Assembly (NCBI GenBank): GCA_003260075.1
Contig: QLIY01000183.1
Coordinates: 124,001 to 188,000 of the forward strand
Origin: Phallusia mammillata
Lineage: Eukaryota > Chordata > Ascidiacea > Phlebobranchia > Ascidiidae
DNA length: 64,000 bases
Direction of reading: 5' to 3'
Shown here: positions 12,117 through 22,723 of the stretch, one piece after another
Layout of the letters: every line of letters starts with the position of its first letter
Position numbering within the stretch: the stretch's first letter is position 1
Made by a program: the position numbers and the translations under genes
Notes under the pieces: model-generated
The model's database searches: none
What the model was told of the DNA's origin: nothing
The model's input: the letters and a program-made list of their open reading frames with translations, nothing else

Positions 12117-13964
12117 ATGGACGTCGGTGAATTGTTGTCATTTAAGCCAGTTGTAAATGCTAAGAGAGATCTTGAAGAAGCCCCGGAAAACCCCAGGAAG
12201 GTACAAAAGCAAAACAAATATGCAGACAAAAGCATGGAATCGGACTTGGACACATTTTTTGGGAACGCAAAACAAAAAGTGGCGGGGGAGAATCGTCACA
12301 AAAAGAAAGGACGGCTACAAATTGAGAAAATATCAGGAGAAAAAAAAGTACGGCATCAAAAGCCTGAAACTGTTGAAAATCCAACTTCATCACAAGAAGA
12401 GGAGCAAAACGTAAATGAAGAAACTGAGGAAGAGCGACAAATGAAACTCCTGGAAATGTGGGAGGAGAAAGTCCAGCAGAAGGCAGGTGAAGGGGCAGAT
12501 ATCGAGGAGTATGATGATCAGAAGGTTAAAAAGCTCATTCTATCATTCGAGAAGAAGGTATTTAGAAATCAGGAAATGCGCATAAAGTTTCCTGACAACC
12601 CTGAAAGATTCATGGAATCAGAACTTGACTTGAATGATGTTATCACAGAAATGAAAACCCTGGCTACGATGCCTGAACAATACCACTACCTTGTTGAGCT
12701 ACGTTCTGTCAGCTCCTTGCTTGCTTTATTAAACCACGCTAACACCGATATTTCGATAGCAGTGGTGGATCTGCTGCAGGAATTAACTGATGTTGACACA
12801 ATTACTGAAAACGAAGAAGGTGCAGAAGTTCTTATTGATGCTTTAATGGATGATCAAGCAGGAGCACTAGTGGTGCAAAATCTGGAAAGACTGGATGAAA
12901 GTGTGAAAGAAGAAGCTAATGGTGTTTACAACTCACTTTCAGTTGTCGAGAATATGTTGGAGGTTAAACCAACTTTGGGCCCCGCATTTGCACAACAAGG
13001 ACTGCTTGCTTGGCTTCTAAAAAGGATTAAAGCAAAAATGCCATTTGATTCCAACAAGTTGTATAGCTCTGAAATCCTGTCAATTCTTCTGCAGGACCAT
13101 GACGAAAATCGACAACAGATGGGAGAACTAGATGGCATAGACATTTTGTTGCAACAGTTGGCTAACTTTAAACGGCATGACCCCAAAGGAGCTGAGGAAA
13201 TTGAGTACATGGAAAATTTGTTTAACTGCTTGTGTTCTGCATTGCTGCTAGCTGCTAATCGGGATCGGTTTCTAAATGGTGAAGGATTGCAACTTATGAA
13301 TCTTATGTTAAGAGAGAAGAAAATGTCCCGCAACAGTGCTCTTAAAGTGCTTGACCATGCTATGAGTGGCAAAGAAGGGGCAAACAACTGCTCCAAATTT
13401 GTAGACATTCTTGGACTAAGAACACTTTTCCCTATATTTATGAGACCACCAAAAAAGAACAAAAAGATTGGATCATCAACCAAGGATTATGAAGAGCACA
13501 GTGTGTCAATTGTCGCCTCCATGTTGCACAATCTTAAAGGATCACAAAGGCAAAGGCTTATTGCAAAATTTTCTGAAGGTGACTTTGCAAAGGTTGACAG
13601 ATTGCTTGAACTGCATTTCAAGTACTACAACAGAATTCAGGCAGTTGACAACCGACTTGACATAGAGAAAGCGAGACTACAGCAACAGGGCGAAGAGGTG
13701 GATGATTTGGAGGAAGAGTTTTATTTGCGCCGATTGGAGTCTGGTCTTTTCACCCTGCAGCAGACTGATTATATAATAGTGGACATATGTGCGTCTGGCA
13801 CTCCACAAGTCAAACAGAGAGTTCTGCAGATCCTGAACCTCAGGGGTGGATCAGTAAAAAGTATCCGAAGCATTATCAGAGAATATGCCGGGAACATGGG
13901 AAATGACAATGATTCCGCTGAGAGTGACCAGCAGAGGATTATTGCATTGGCTGACAAGTTCTAG
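12117..13964 (+). CDS. CTNNBL1: Beta-catenin-like protein 1 (spliceosome-associated ARM/HEAT protein)
   Basis: This is the nuclear ARM-repeat protein of the Prp19/CDC5L spliceosome complex. The 615-residue frame is uninterrupted and the start Met is followed by DVGELLSFKP. Residues 1-100 are Lys/Glu-rich and basic, fitting nuclear-localisation signals. The all-helical ARM-like core starts near residue 120 and includes ERFMESELDLNDVI and PEQYHYLVELRSVSSLL, typical of the family. A late segment with EVDDLEEEFYLRRLESGLFTLQ precedes the C-terminus. The human protein is about 563 residues; the extra length is mostly N-terminal. An acceptor-like pyrimidine tract and AG ends at 12075, leaving a short leader. 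No AATAAA was seen between its stop and SMPD4. Identification is by family resemblance across the whole length. Confidence 0.93.
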   Translation: MDVGELLSFKPVVNAKRDLEEAPENPRKVQKQNKYADKSMESDLDTFFGNAKQKVAGENRHKKKGRLQIEKISGEKKVRHQKPETVENPTSSQEEEQNVNEETEEERQMKLLEMWEEKVQQKAGEGADIEEYDDQKVKKLILSFEKKVFRNQEMRIKFPDNPERFMESELDLNDVITEMKTLATMPEQYHYLVELRSVSSLLALLNHANTDISIAVVDLLQELTDVDTITENEEGAEVLIDALMDDQAGALVVQNLERLDESVKEEANGVYNSLSVVENMLEVKPTLGPAFAQQGLLAWLLKRIKAKMPFDSNKLYSSEILSILLQDHDENRQQMGELDGIDILLQQLANFKRHDPKGAEEIEYMENLFNCLCSALLLAANRDRFLNGEGLQLMNLMLREKKMSRNSALKVLDHAMSGKEGANNCSKFVDILGLRTLFPIFMRPPKKNKKIGSSTKDYEEHSVSIVASMLHNLKGSQRQRLIAKFSEGDFAKVDRLLELHFKYYNRIQAVDNRLDIEKARLQQQGEEVDDLEEEFYLRRLESGLFTLQQTDYIIVDICASGTPQVKQRVLQILNLRGGSVKSIRSIIREYAGNMGNDNDSAESDQQRIIALADKF

Positions 13965-14349
13965 TTTGCTTGAAAAAAACAAGCTTGTCTTATTGTGTTT
14001 ATTAAGTTGCGCAATATCTTTGCATTTGGTTCTAGTAGTAAAGTGTGATCCAAAACTTTTGTTTAGTGATGATTTGTCAGTTGCTGTTTCTTGTTCCCAC
14101 CTAACAACGAAGGTACTGTTCCATTGAAAATAACAAATATTTGGGAAAAGTATAAAATTGAGCCTTATCCTCTGCATAAAATCAAATTATATTTCTCTGA
14201 TCAAGTTACATGAGTTACTTTCCCATTTTGTTTACTAAATGCTGTAAGATATTTCTGAATCCATTTAAACTTGTTACAATGGTCACTTGTAAATGTTCTG
14301 TTTTGCAGGTTTAGGAAATTGCTTCCAATTTATTGTGTGAATTGTCACA

Positions 14350-16557
14350 ATGTTTCAGTCTGTTGAAAATGGAAATGGATTTGGACAAGCTTTGCAGAAA
14401 CCTAATCTGGTAGATAAATGCAGCGAACTGACAAAGTTGATTGAGAAACATAATGTAAAAACTCTGCACCAATATTTCAGCTCAATTGTCCATCAGATCT
14501 TTGCAGTGTCCTGCCCAGGATGGAATCTACAACAGATAAACCCTAGAATTCGTCCGACTGAGTTTAATTGTGTAAAGGAGTTTCTTGGTAGGCAAGGAGC
14601 AATGCTTCGAATGGTGCACAAACTACAAAGTGATGCTAATGGTCCTTGCTATGAATTCCCGATTTCAATGTTACCTCCCTCATATCACCAAAATGCTGAT
14701 CCTTCCATGCAGACTGGACAACGAATGAACACATTGCTTGGTCCATGGCCAGTAACCGTCGGATCAATGATGTTTAAAGGGCAAACATGCATTAAACTTT
14801 CTGCTTTCGAATTTTACTTTTATCATTTTGCTCGATATATTATAAATCCACCAGTGCAGATTGCAAGTCACCAACCCTTTTTAGGAAATGTGCAAAACAC
14901 AACAAATGATGACAATGCTTATGGCACATTACTGGACGATTACATGTCATATTTTCTGCCACTTGATGGACCATGTCCACCTGCCTTGCAATTATCAACT
15001 TCTACTGAATCAACTGTACGATCATCACCATGGTTGTCACCAGTGAGTGGCATGCTACGAAAATCTCCTGTTAAATCTTCAAACACATTGGGAGTAACAC
15101 AGAATGAAATTTGGCGTTCTGACATTTTGGTTTCGATATTGGTTGAGTTTTGGTTGGGGTTGTCTATTGTGAAAGGATCACAAAAGCTTCCATCGGAAGA
15201 AGTGGTTGGTTCGATTCGGCGATTAGTAAAACATGTTCACCACTTTTCAAATGCAAACACATTTTCTTTGTCATATTCCAACATAAATGATTCTGTTATG
15301 GAGCAGTTTAAGCTGAGGATTACTTCAAATTGTCTGCAACCAAAACTGTTTGATTTCCTTGTGTATTGTTTTGAAGTTTGGCCGTTAAGTGCCAGTTTCA
15401 GGATAGTATTGGAAACTTGGTTGAGTTATATTCAACCTTGGAGGTACACTGACACGTCAGCTCCCTTCAACAATGCTGATATGAGACTTAGCTCAAGCAG
15501 GGAAATTGCAAATGCATGGTATGGCTTCATTTCAAGAAACCTCCGGTTCTACACTAAACTCTTTGCTGATGTTTTAGCACGGTTTCTGCGGACTGATTTG
15601 AGTAACCATGCAAACTCACTACTTCTCTACAGAGTTGCAAAGATATTTTCACAACCCAACCTAATGCAGATGATTGAAGAGGCCGAAGGAGAAATTGACA
15701 AATCATTTAAATATATGCCAGGTAGTTACATTGCATCCCCGGGTATATCGAACATTAGAACCCAGGCATTTTTTTCTGACGAGCTTTCAAATCTTTGCAA
15801 ACAGCTTCTGGTAGTGTGTCAGCAAGCCCTGGCCACACTTAGAAAAAACATGGACAAAGGCAACACAGACTTTAGCAGCAAAGTTTTGATGTGGATTGGA
15901 TTGGACTCTTTGGCTGAGGTTGGTGGTTTATCAGGCCAGGAAGGAGCAATGAAGAAATGTGTTCAACAGTTGCAGGATGCAATGAAAATGTTGTCAGATT
16001 TGTTTGAACTGCCAATACCTGAACTTGATGATAGTATGTCCTCTTCTGTTGGTGACAAAAGCAATCCGCTAGGCCCTGATGCTGCTGATTGCGTTGTTGA
16101 TGACAATGGTCAGGTCCAACTAACAGATCTTGGAAAATACCAATTGATGAACAATATCAGAAAGTTGCCAGTCCACCCTAAATGTGACCCAGAACTTCAA
16201 CCGATAAGGAGTTACGAAAATGCTATGCTTGTGAGAAGCTTGTATAAAATTTCTACTGCGTTGACAAAAAAGTACAGCAAGCAGATTGACACTCTTTGTC
16301 AACGACATGATTTTGTGGGGAAATTTTGCAGATTTTACTTGCTACCATACAGTGACAGCAAAAGTCCTGCAGTAAAGAAACAATTTGACAAACCTCGTAT
16401 AAGTTTGCGCTTTCTGGCTCACTACAGAACACTTGTTTACTTGTTTGTGGGCTTTGCCATTTTAAACCTTCTGGGCTATGGTTGTATCTCTTCCCTACTT
16501 TACTTTGTTTCGTTTGTGATTTTGTATTGTGTTGTCAGGGTGCTTATACATGAATAA
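14350..16557 (+). CDS. SMPD4: Sphingomyelin phosphodiesterase 4 (neutral sphingomyelinase 3)
   Basis: This protein of the endoplasmic reticulum and nuclear envelope hydrolyses sphingomyelin to ceramide and phosphocholine in the vertebrate ortholog. The 735-residue frame is uninterrupted. Its N-terminus (LVDKCSELTKLIEKH, then IVHQIFAVSCPGW) matches the characteristic start of the family. The middle shows LSAFEFYFYHFARYI and a long helical region. The last about 50 residues form a hydrophobic C-terminal anchor (LVYLFVGFAILNLLGYG and a second stretch), as known for this tail-anchored enzyme. It lies 385 bp after CTNNBL1 on the same strand. An acceptor-like TTTTGCAG ends at 14308 in the leader, and a poly(A) signal follows 27 bp after the stop. 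The absence of coding introns contrasts with the multi-exon vertebrate gene. Confidence 0.92.
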   Translation: MFQSVENGNGFGQALQKPNLVDKCSELTKLIEKHNVKTLHQYFSSIVHQIFAVSCPGWNLQQINPRIRPTEFNCVKEFLGRQGAMLRMVHKLQSDANGPCYEFPISMLPPSYHQNADPSMQTGQRMNTLLGPWPVTVGSMMFKGQTCIKLSAFEFYFYHFARYIINPPVQIASHQPFLGNVQNTTNDDNAYGTLLDDYMSYFLPLDGPCPPALQLSTSTESTVRSSPWLSPVSGMLRKSPVKSSNTLGVTQNEIWRSDILVSILVEFWLGLSIVKGSQKLPSEEVVGSIRRLVKHVHHFSNANTFSLSYSNINDSVMEQFKLRITSNCLQPKLFDFLVYCFEVWPLSASFRIVLETWLSYIQPWRYTDTSAPFNNADMRLSSSREIANAWYGFISRNLRFYTKLFADVLARFLRTDLSNHANSLLLYRVAKIFSQPNLMQMIEEAEGEIDKSFKYMPGSYIASPGISNIRTQAFFSDELSNLCKQLLVVCQQALATLRKNMDKGNTDFSSKVLMWIGLDSLAEVGGLSGQEGAMKKCVQQLQDAMKMLSDLFELPIPELDDSMSSSVGDKSNPLGPDAADCVVDDNGQVQLTDLGKYQLMNNIRKLPVHPKCDPELQPIRSYENAMLVRSLYKISTALTKKYSKQIDTLCQRHDFVGKFCRFYLLPYSDSKSPAVKKQFDKPRISLRFLAHYRTLVYLFVGFAILNLLGYGCISSLLYFVSFVILYCVVRVLIHE

Positions 16558-16583
16558 GCTTTGTATGTTACTAAAACGGAAAC

Positions 16584-16589
16584 AATAAA
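16584..16589 (+). terminator. Poly(A) signal of SMPD4
   Basis: AATAAA lies 27 bases after the SMPD4 stop codon, implying a very short 3' UTR. Confidence 0.7.
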
Positions 16590-16993
16590 TTTAATGATTA
16601 AAACTGCCAGGCAAACTTTAAAATATTAATTCGTCTGTTGTTCATGAAATATATAAATTGTGTTCAATATTGTTTACTCTTTTTATACTCTGACTCAACA
16701 GATGGATATTAAGGTTACTTTTTGGTAAACATTTAAACTCCAAGAATGAAGTTTTCTGTAAAGTTGTTACAACAGGCAAAGGTAAAAAGTTTACTGTGTG
16801 TCTAAAATTAAAACAAAAATAATTTAAAAAGTTTGTTCATGTTTCGTTGGTAAAAATTATTTTGTGTCTAAAATTAAAAAAAAAATTGAAAGGGTTATGT
16901 TTTACTACCGGACCACAATGGTAGATACCGGGCCACAATGGTAGAAAATAAAATTAATGAAGTAGTAATGGTTTTTAGGCCACTGTTGAGAAG

Positions 16994-19062
16994 ATGTCTT
17001 CGTTACCAATGCCCCCTTTAGCAACAGTACAAGAATTGTTGAAACTATACAGCGTGAAAGCATCAAAACACCTCTCACAAAATTTTCTCTACCACCCTTC
17101 AGTTGTGAGTAAGTGAAAAATTAGTTTACAACCAAGTTACAATCCCTTTTTTTTGTACAACATTAAGCTCACAGCATATTGAATACAGTAAGTTTTCTTC
17201 GCCATTTGATATGCATTTTACTTTGCTCTGTATGTACCAGTGTTGTTGGCATAATAACCAGTGGTGGGACTCAGCCGGTTCGCACCGGTTCTGTAGAACC
17301 GTCTCACGATTTTTTATGCGATCAGCGAACCGGTGAGCATTACTGGTTACTGTCAATAGATTTTTTGTGATAGAACCAGCTGACAAAAAATTAAACCCCA
17401 CCACTGATAACAACTTATCTAAGCAGGTTCTGTTTGACTGTACAATTAAGCTTGTAGTGTTTTGTACCAATTACCCAACTCAGTATTTGAAAATGTGTTA
17501 TAAGATCGTTTTGTTGCGTCTGCTGGGAAACGACTGACTGGATGTCATGTATGTGAAGTTGGACCAGGGCCAGGTTCAATTACAAGAGCTATTCTGGATC
17601 GAGGCCCAGATTCCCTTACAGCAGTGGAAAAAGATGCCAGGTTTTTTCCAATGTTGAAAGTAATATCCTCAACCTTAATGTGTCTATTGTGCAGCTATAA
17701 ATAAGGCACATTTGTTTTTGTTAGTATCTGGGAGATGTAGCAGATGGACGACTGAAAATTGTTCATGGCGATATCCTCAAGTATAATATGCTGGAAGCCT
17801 TTCCTCCACACTTAGCCACTGCATGGCATGAAAGTAAGCAAAACTTTTGGCATTGGGGAGCTGAACATTCTAATGTTGTGCAGCTATTGGTGACTTAATT
17901 GCTTTTCTGCAATTGTGAAACCAGGTGAAATATATAAACTCTACTGGCCCACCAACAACGTACCGTCAGCAAAGTTGGTGGTTCTGTATTTTTCCATCTT
18001 AAAAATTTTTTTTTACAAGTCATGTAAACTTTTCAAAACCCAATCAAGGATTTTTCTGTACAAGACTGTCAGTGAAAAATGTTTGTTGCAACAGATCCAC
18101 CACCGTTTTTCATCATGGGCAATTTACCTTTTAACATCTCCCTTCCTTTGCTGTTTAAGCTGTTCGACAACATTTCACACAGAAATGGTGTTTACAGTTT
18201 GGGGCGAATACCAATAATCATCACACTACAGAAAGAAGTGGCTGAGGTTAGTGATTGTTTTTTGCTCATTGCACCAGTAACATATTAAATCAACTCTTAT
18301 AATGTATCTCACTTGCAGAGAATGTGTGCAAAACCGATGGAAGACCAACGGTCAAGATTATCAATCACGTCACAATATCTTTGCAACATTACGGAGCTAT
18401 TCATAATAAACAGAGGTTCCTTTGTTCCAGCGCCAAAGGTTGGTGACTTAATTTTTTTTCTGATAATCAATTGACAGAATATTTATGCATGTATAGTAGA
18501 AATTGTTTTTGGTGTGATTTAAAACACCCTGGCTAAATTTAAGCTTTTTGCAATCAACTATCACATAGTAATAAATAGTTGATGTAGTTGATGCTATTTT
18601 TGTTCAGGTTGAAGTTTCTGTTGTAAAAATTTTACCCAAAAAAGAATTTGACATAAAGTTGCCGTTTCGTGATGTTGACCATGTCGTCAAGCACGTCATG
18701 CATTTTCGCCAAAAGAAATGTATATTCGGAGTAGCGTAAGTAAAAATATTTGCAAAAATAATAAACTAAACTAACACAAGTTTTATTTCTCAAGGTCACT
18801 TTTTCCTCAAACGCGCAAAGACCTAGTTGAAACAATGTTCCGATTATCTGGGGTCAACCACAACATGAAACCGTGGCATTTGAGTATGGAACATTATAGA
18901 GATCTCTGTTATGCCTTTGAAGAAATAGCTCATGACATTCCCCAGCTTAAACTAGTGGACACTTATCAACAGAAAATTTGGTTGAAACATTTTGATGAAA
19001 ACGGGGATCCACGACCGGATGAAAATCAGAGCCAAGAGGACGTTGATCGCTTGTTCGTTTAA
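16994..19062 (+). CDS. TFB1M: Mitochondrial dimethyladenosine transferase 1 (12S rRNA m6,2A methyltransferase)
   Basis: A KsgA/Dim1-family enzyme that dimethylates two adjacent adenosines in the 3' hairpin of mitochondrial small-subunit rRNA, using S-adenosylmethionine. Seven exons: 16994-17108, 17505-17659, 17725-17833, 18095-18246, 18319-18438, 18608-18735 and 18795-19062. Together they give 348 residues; human is 346. Visible motifs are KHLSQNFL near the N-terminus, SAM motif I CEVGPGPGSITRAIL, an acidic residue after VHGD, and catalytic motif IV IMGNLPFN with Pro-Phe in place of the bacterial Pro-Tyr, as in other TFB1M proteins. The C-terminal helical domain matches PWHLSMEHYRDLC. Intron 1 contains a complete MITE. 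The ATG follows an acceptor-like TTTTTAG at 16978, a possible trans-splice site. Confidence 0.92.
17259..17406. mobile_element. hAT-type MITE, copy 1 (CAGTGGTGGG ends)
   Basis: A 148-bp element lies in TFB1M intron 1. It starts CAGTGGTGGG and ends CCCACCACTG, perfect 10-bp terminal inverted repeats. It is flanked by the 8-bp sites ATAATAAC (17251-17258) and ATAACAAC (17407-17414), a target-site duplication with one mismatch. The interior is rich in CCGGTT/AACCGG. It is inverted relative to the copies at 40156 and 56514. Confidence 0.88.
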
Positions 19063-20012
19063 AATTTGCTTGAATTTGTATTGCACACACATGCACAGTA
19101 ACAACGAAATGACAGCAACATAACATGGTGAAGTTTTAAATTATCGGCAACAATCAGGGCATAACAATGTGAGCAGATATTTCATGTGCAGCTAAATCAG
19201 CACAGATCAGTTTTAGGTAATAATGTGCATAAAGTTTGGAGCCTAGCTTTAAAGCCACATTCCCAGGGAAAACACTTGTTGCAAACTAACTAATTCGGTA
19301 CTACACAGTTCGAACACTGATAAAAATTGGTTTGTTAATTGTGCACCATAACAGGACAAAAATAATTGTATTGGTTTTTCATTGAGATGCAGTTTCCGAA
19401 GGCGACGTACGGACTTGAAAAAGTAGTTTGATCAAAAACTGCCAAAGAGCTTGTGTACATGAAAAACATCTAGTTGTAGACATAAACAACGAATGTTGTG
19501 ATCATTAGTGCAAGGTGATGCTAAAACATCTGCATGACAATGTATTTCTCATGCACAAACTTTCTGGCAGATTTGTTTTTGATCAATATAATTAGGGTTG
19601 AGGTGGTTTAAAACTGTGAACTGTCAGGTTTGAATAAGGAAGGTTTTCCACCTGGACAAAAACTCGAATTACAAACATACATCATCGTTTAAGAGAGCAT
19701 TTAGACCGAACATTAACCTACTATTTTCTCTCTTAGGATAAACTGGCTTAGTGACATTAGGACTAGAGCTCACAGCTTGAAAACGAAGATGAATATGTGG
19801 GGTCATGACCAAGATGGCTAAAAACGGATAATGCAGCATTTGTAAGCAATAAAAACAATTGCTCAATCGACAAGGTAGACAGGAATTTCTTTTCATGCAA
19901 AAAAAAATCTTTTCTAGATTAAAGTGCAAAGCTATACATGCATACAAGCCCTGCATTGCATAAGTAAAAAAGACAAAATTATAAAAAATACAACACAATA
20001 GTACACAGGAGT
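19063..20012. other. Convergent 3' intergenic spacer between TFB1M and HSDL1
   Basis: Both flanking genes end here. No further coding exon, RNA gene or clear repeat was recognised, and no obvious AATAAA was seen on either strand. Confidence 0.5.
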
Positions 20013-22068
20013 TTAATCAGCTTTCTTCAATTGAGCTATTGCTTCTTTTCGTAAATATTTGTGCAGCAAATGTGAAACACCGACAGAAAACCATCTTGGT
20101 GGAAGCATAATCATGTATCTCTGAAAATTGAATACTTCATTATAACTTCTACTCAATGGGTCATAATAAAAACAACATTCAACTCAACCTGTATGGTATG
20201 TGGAAAATACCCACAGTTGGTTTTGTAGTGTCCGAAAGTTTGCATGGAGTGCTCAACATAAGTTTCAGGACTCGGGGTAAATAAACTAAACCTTTGTATT
20301 GTTGGTGAGTAGGATACCATACCTGTGGCTATGTACATAGGAACTAGAGACTGTACATGCACACCATGTGGCGCAAGCTCATATGACAAGGAGTTTGAGA
20401 AGTGGTCCATAAAGTTCTGCAACGTTTAGTGTTAAATCCATAACGAGTAAAGGTTTTCTGGTAATTTTACCTTGGTTGCAGAGTACAATGCATTGAGTGG
20501 GGAATGCAGCAAACCAGCAGTAGAAGACATGTTTACAATGAGTCCTTTCCTGCGACGAATCATTCCAGGAATAACTGCATGTGTTAAAGAAACTGTGCTT
20601 GCCATGTTTACATCAATCATTGCACGAGTTTGCTTCTGAGTAAGCTGTATCCAAAAAAACAGGTTAGATCATAAAAAATTTTGACAGCAGAAAAAGGCTT
20701 TAATTTACCTCATGAAAACTTGTTGGACCATGATGTACGCCAACATTATTTATCAAAATACCAATTTCCAGCTGATCTAGATGTTCTTGTGTTGTCTTAA
20801 AACTTTCCAAGTTGAAGTTGGAGAAATCTTGTTGAACTACCAATGTGTGGACACCGTATAAGTTTTCAATAAACCTGTGAACCAGAAAAGGAAATCATCA
20901 TAATGTTTTGATGAAACAACAAACATCCTAGTCATGGGGCGATACCAGGTTTTTAAGCGAGTACCAATACCGAGTACTCCTACTTAGTTGTATATCACTG
21001 GTTAATTTATCTGCCATGGACAGGGTACAGGTGCGCACACACACATGCCGAAAAATGTATTCTCCATGTGATAGCGAAAAAGATATACGTAAACTGGCGG
21101 AACGTCATTCCAATTTTGTGCTGTCCGAAACAAATATTGGGTACTCGTTTCATCACTAAAACATCTATCAACTAACCTTGCTTCTTTTTCAAGGTCATCA
21201 ATATTTCGCGACATTAAGATAATATTCAATCCCTTGGATGCAAGTTTGTGGACAAATGCTTTTCCTATTCCTTTAGTGCAACCTGGTAAAATTAAACAAC
21301 AGTGTCAGTTTAAATTGGAAGTTGTTAAAAGGTGCTCAATTTTTATCTAAGTATTATCCGGATTGCAGATGAGCAAGTATTTTGATTTAAATCCAAACAC
21401 AAAACATTGAAATTGCCAGTTATATATTGCCAAAGCACTAAAGGGTAAAAAACAGTCATGTCTGAAACTGTGGGCCCACTTCGATCACTTGGCCTGCTTA
21501 GCCTAGCACTTAGCCCGCCTCATGCAATTAAAAAACTGCGGGCATGGTTCTCGCAAGTATAAAAACTGCGGGCCCACTATATCCAGTGCTTGTCGCGTCT
21601 CTCCTAGGGAAAATCTGCAGGCCCACTATATATATCTAATGCTTGTCCCATCTCTCGCAAGTATATAAACTGTGGGCCCGCAGTTTTTTTCTATTGCATG
21701 AGGCGGGCCAAGTGGCCCCGCAGTTTTAGACGTGACCCTAAAAAAAACTTCATATCTTTTGTGTTGATCAGGACAAATATTTAAATGATGATTTGTTGCA
21801 TTTTTTTGTCAGATACAGTTGCAAAGCAATTTTCAGACAAACCTGTGACAATTGCCCATCTTCCATATTCTCGCACAAAGTTTCTTTGCTTCATTGCACG
21901 ACCACAACATTTCAGACAATCCACAGCAAATCCACCAAATCGCACCGTGATTCGAAAAGTGTACCATGCTCCAACCAATATCAACACATTCGTTATATTT
22001 GCTTCAATAGTTTTGACATCAGCAGATATTTGTTCCAATAACATTTCAACGGAGTCCACCAACGCCAT
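20013..22068 (-). CDS. HSDL1: Hydroxysteroid dehydrogenase-like protein 1 (classical SDR)
   Basis: Short-chain dehydrogenase/reductase of the 17-beta-HSD12/HSDL1 branch. Six exons on the minus strand: 21843-22068, 21177-21282, 20709-20874, 20471-20644, 20189-20416 and 20013-20120. They encode 335 residues; human HSDL1 has 330. The N-terminus has the HSDL1-type VGAWYTF membrane segment and YGRWAIVTG. The cofactor motif TGCTKGIG (TGxxxGIG) spans exons 1-2, INNVG follows in exon 3, and the active-site region is NMSSTAG with YSATK. Thus Asn, Ser, Tyr and Lys of the SDR tetrad are all present, whereas human HSDL1 has Phe in place of Tyr and is considered inactive. The C-terminal half matches HGVHVQSLVPMYIATGM. 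It shares a 655-bp divergent promoter region with the next gene. Confidence 0.88.
21457..21735. repeat. Fold-back (inverted-repeat) element in HSDL1 intron 1
   Basis: The left part reads GTCTGAAACTGTGGGCCC and includes CCCGCCTCATGCAATT. The right part carries the reverse complements (GCATGAGGCGGGCCAAGTGG, then CGCAGTTTTAGACGTGAC). Internal units containing CTGCGGGCCCACTATAT repeat about three times between the arms. It looks like a non-coding fold-back MITE with a degenerate internal tandem. Borders are approximate and no target-site duplication was identified. Confidence 0.6.
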
Positions 22069-22723
22069 GGTGTCTAGAAATAAATGCTTTTCGTCTGCAA
22101 TTTTAATGCATGATCAGTTGATCACCACAACCACCATCACAATTTTCCTAACGTTTCTAACTGAAACTACCAACATTTCTTGCTGAAATTTTGCTAAACT
22201 AAAAATCACATTAACTTGGGAATTTTGCAAACCATTTGGAAGTTGGATCAGTGGCTGATCGGATAAGATCGGAAAATTTCGGAACCGCGCATTTGAGAAC
22301 AAGATGAGCAGCAGCTTAAATTTACGCTTACTCAGAATTGAAAAATTTAAAACATTTAAGAGCGCAGATAACTTGTGAACCAATTAAAAACACTTTAAAT
22401 AATTATCAAAATAAAAATGTACAAAATAAAGTGTTTCTATTGTACAACGTTGCACGGATTAATTACTGCAATTAATTGTTTTTAGTTTCGTAAAAATACG
22501 TTTATCTTACCATTATTTTAATTGCAATTATAATTACTGATCTAACAACAGCTGTGTCAAAGATAAACAAAACGTAGTGTTCAACACCATACGAACGTTA
22601 TTAGTTATATGCGTGCTTCTAAAGAGTTCCTTTACCTGAAAAGAAATAATTGGTATGATGGGTTTCACCTAATTACTTTCGGTTGTTACTTGTAGCAGAC
22701 AACACATTTTGTAACCTGCCAAT
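22069..22723. promoter_or_regulatory. Shared divergent promoter region HSDL1 / REDIC1-like
   Basis: The two start codons face away from each other across 655 bp of AT-rich sequence. No TATA box or other element could be assigned with confidence. Minus-strand open frames here do not join to HSDL1 exon 1 and are taken as chance. Confidence 0.35.
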
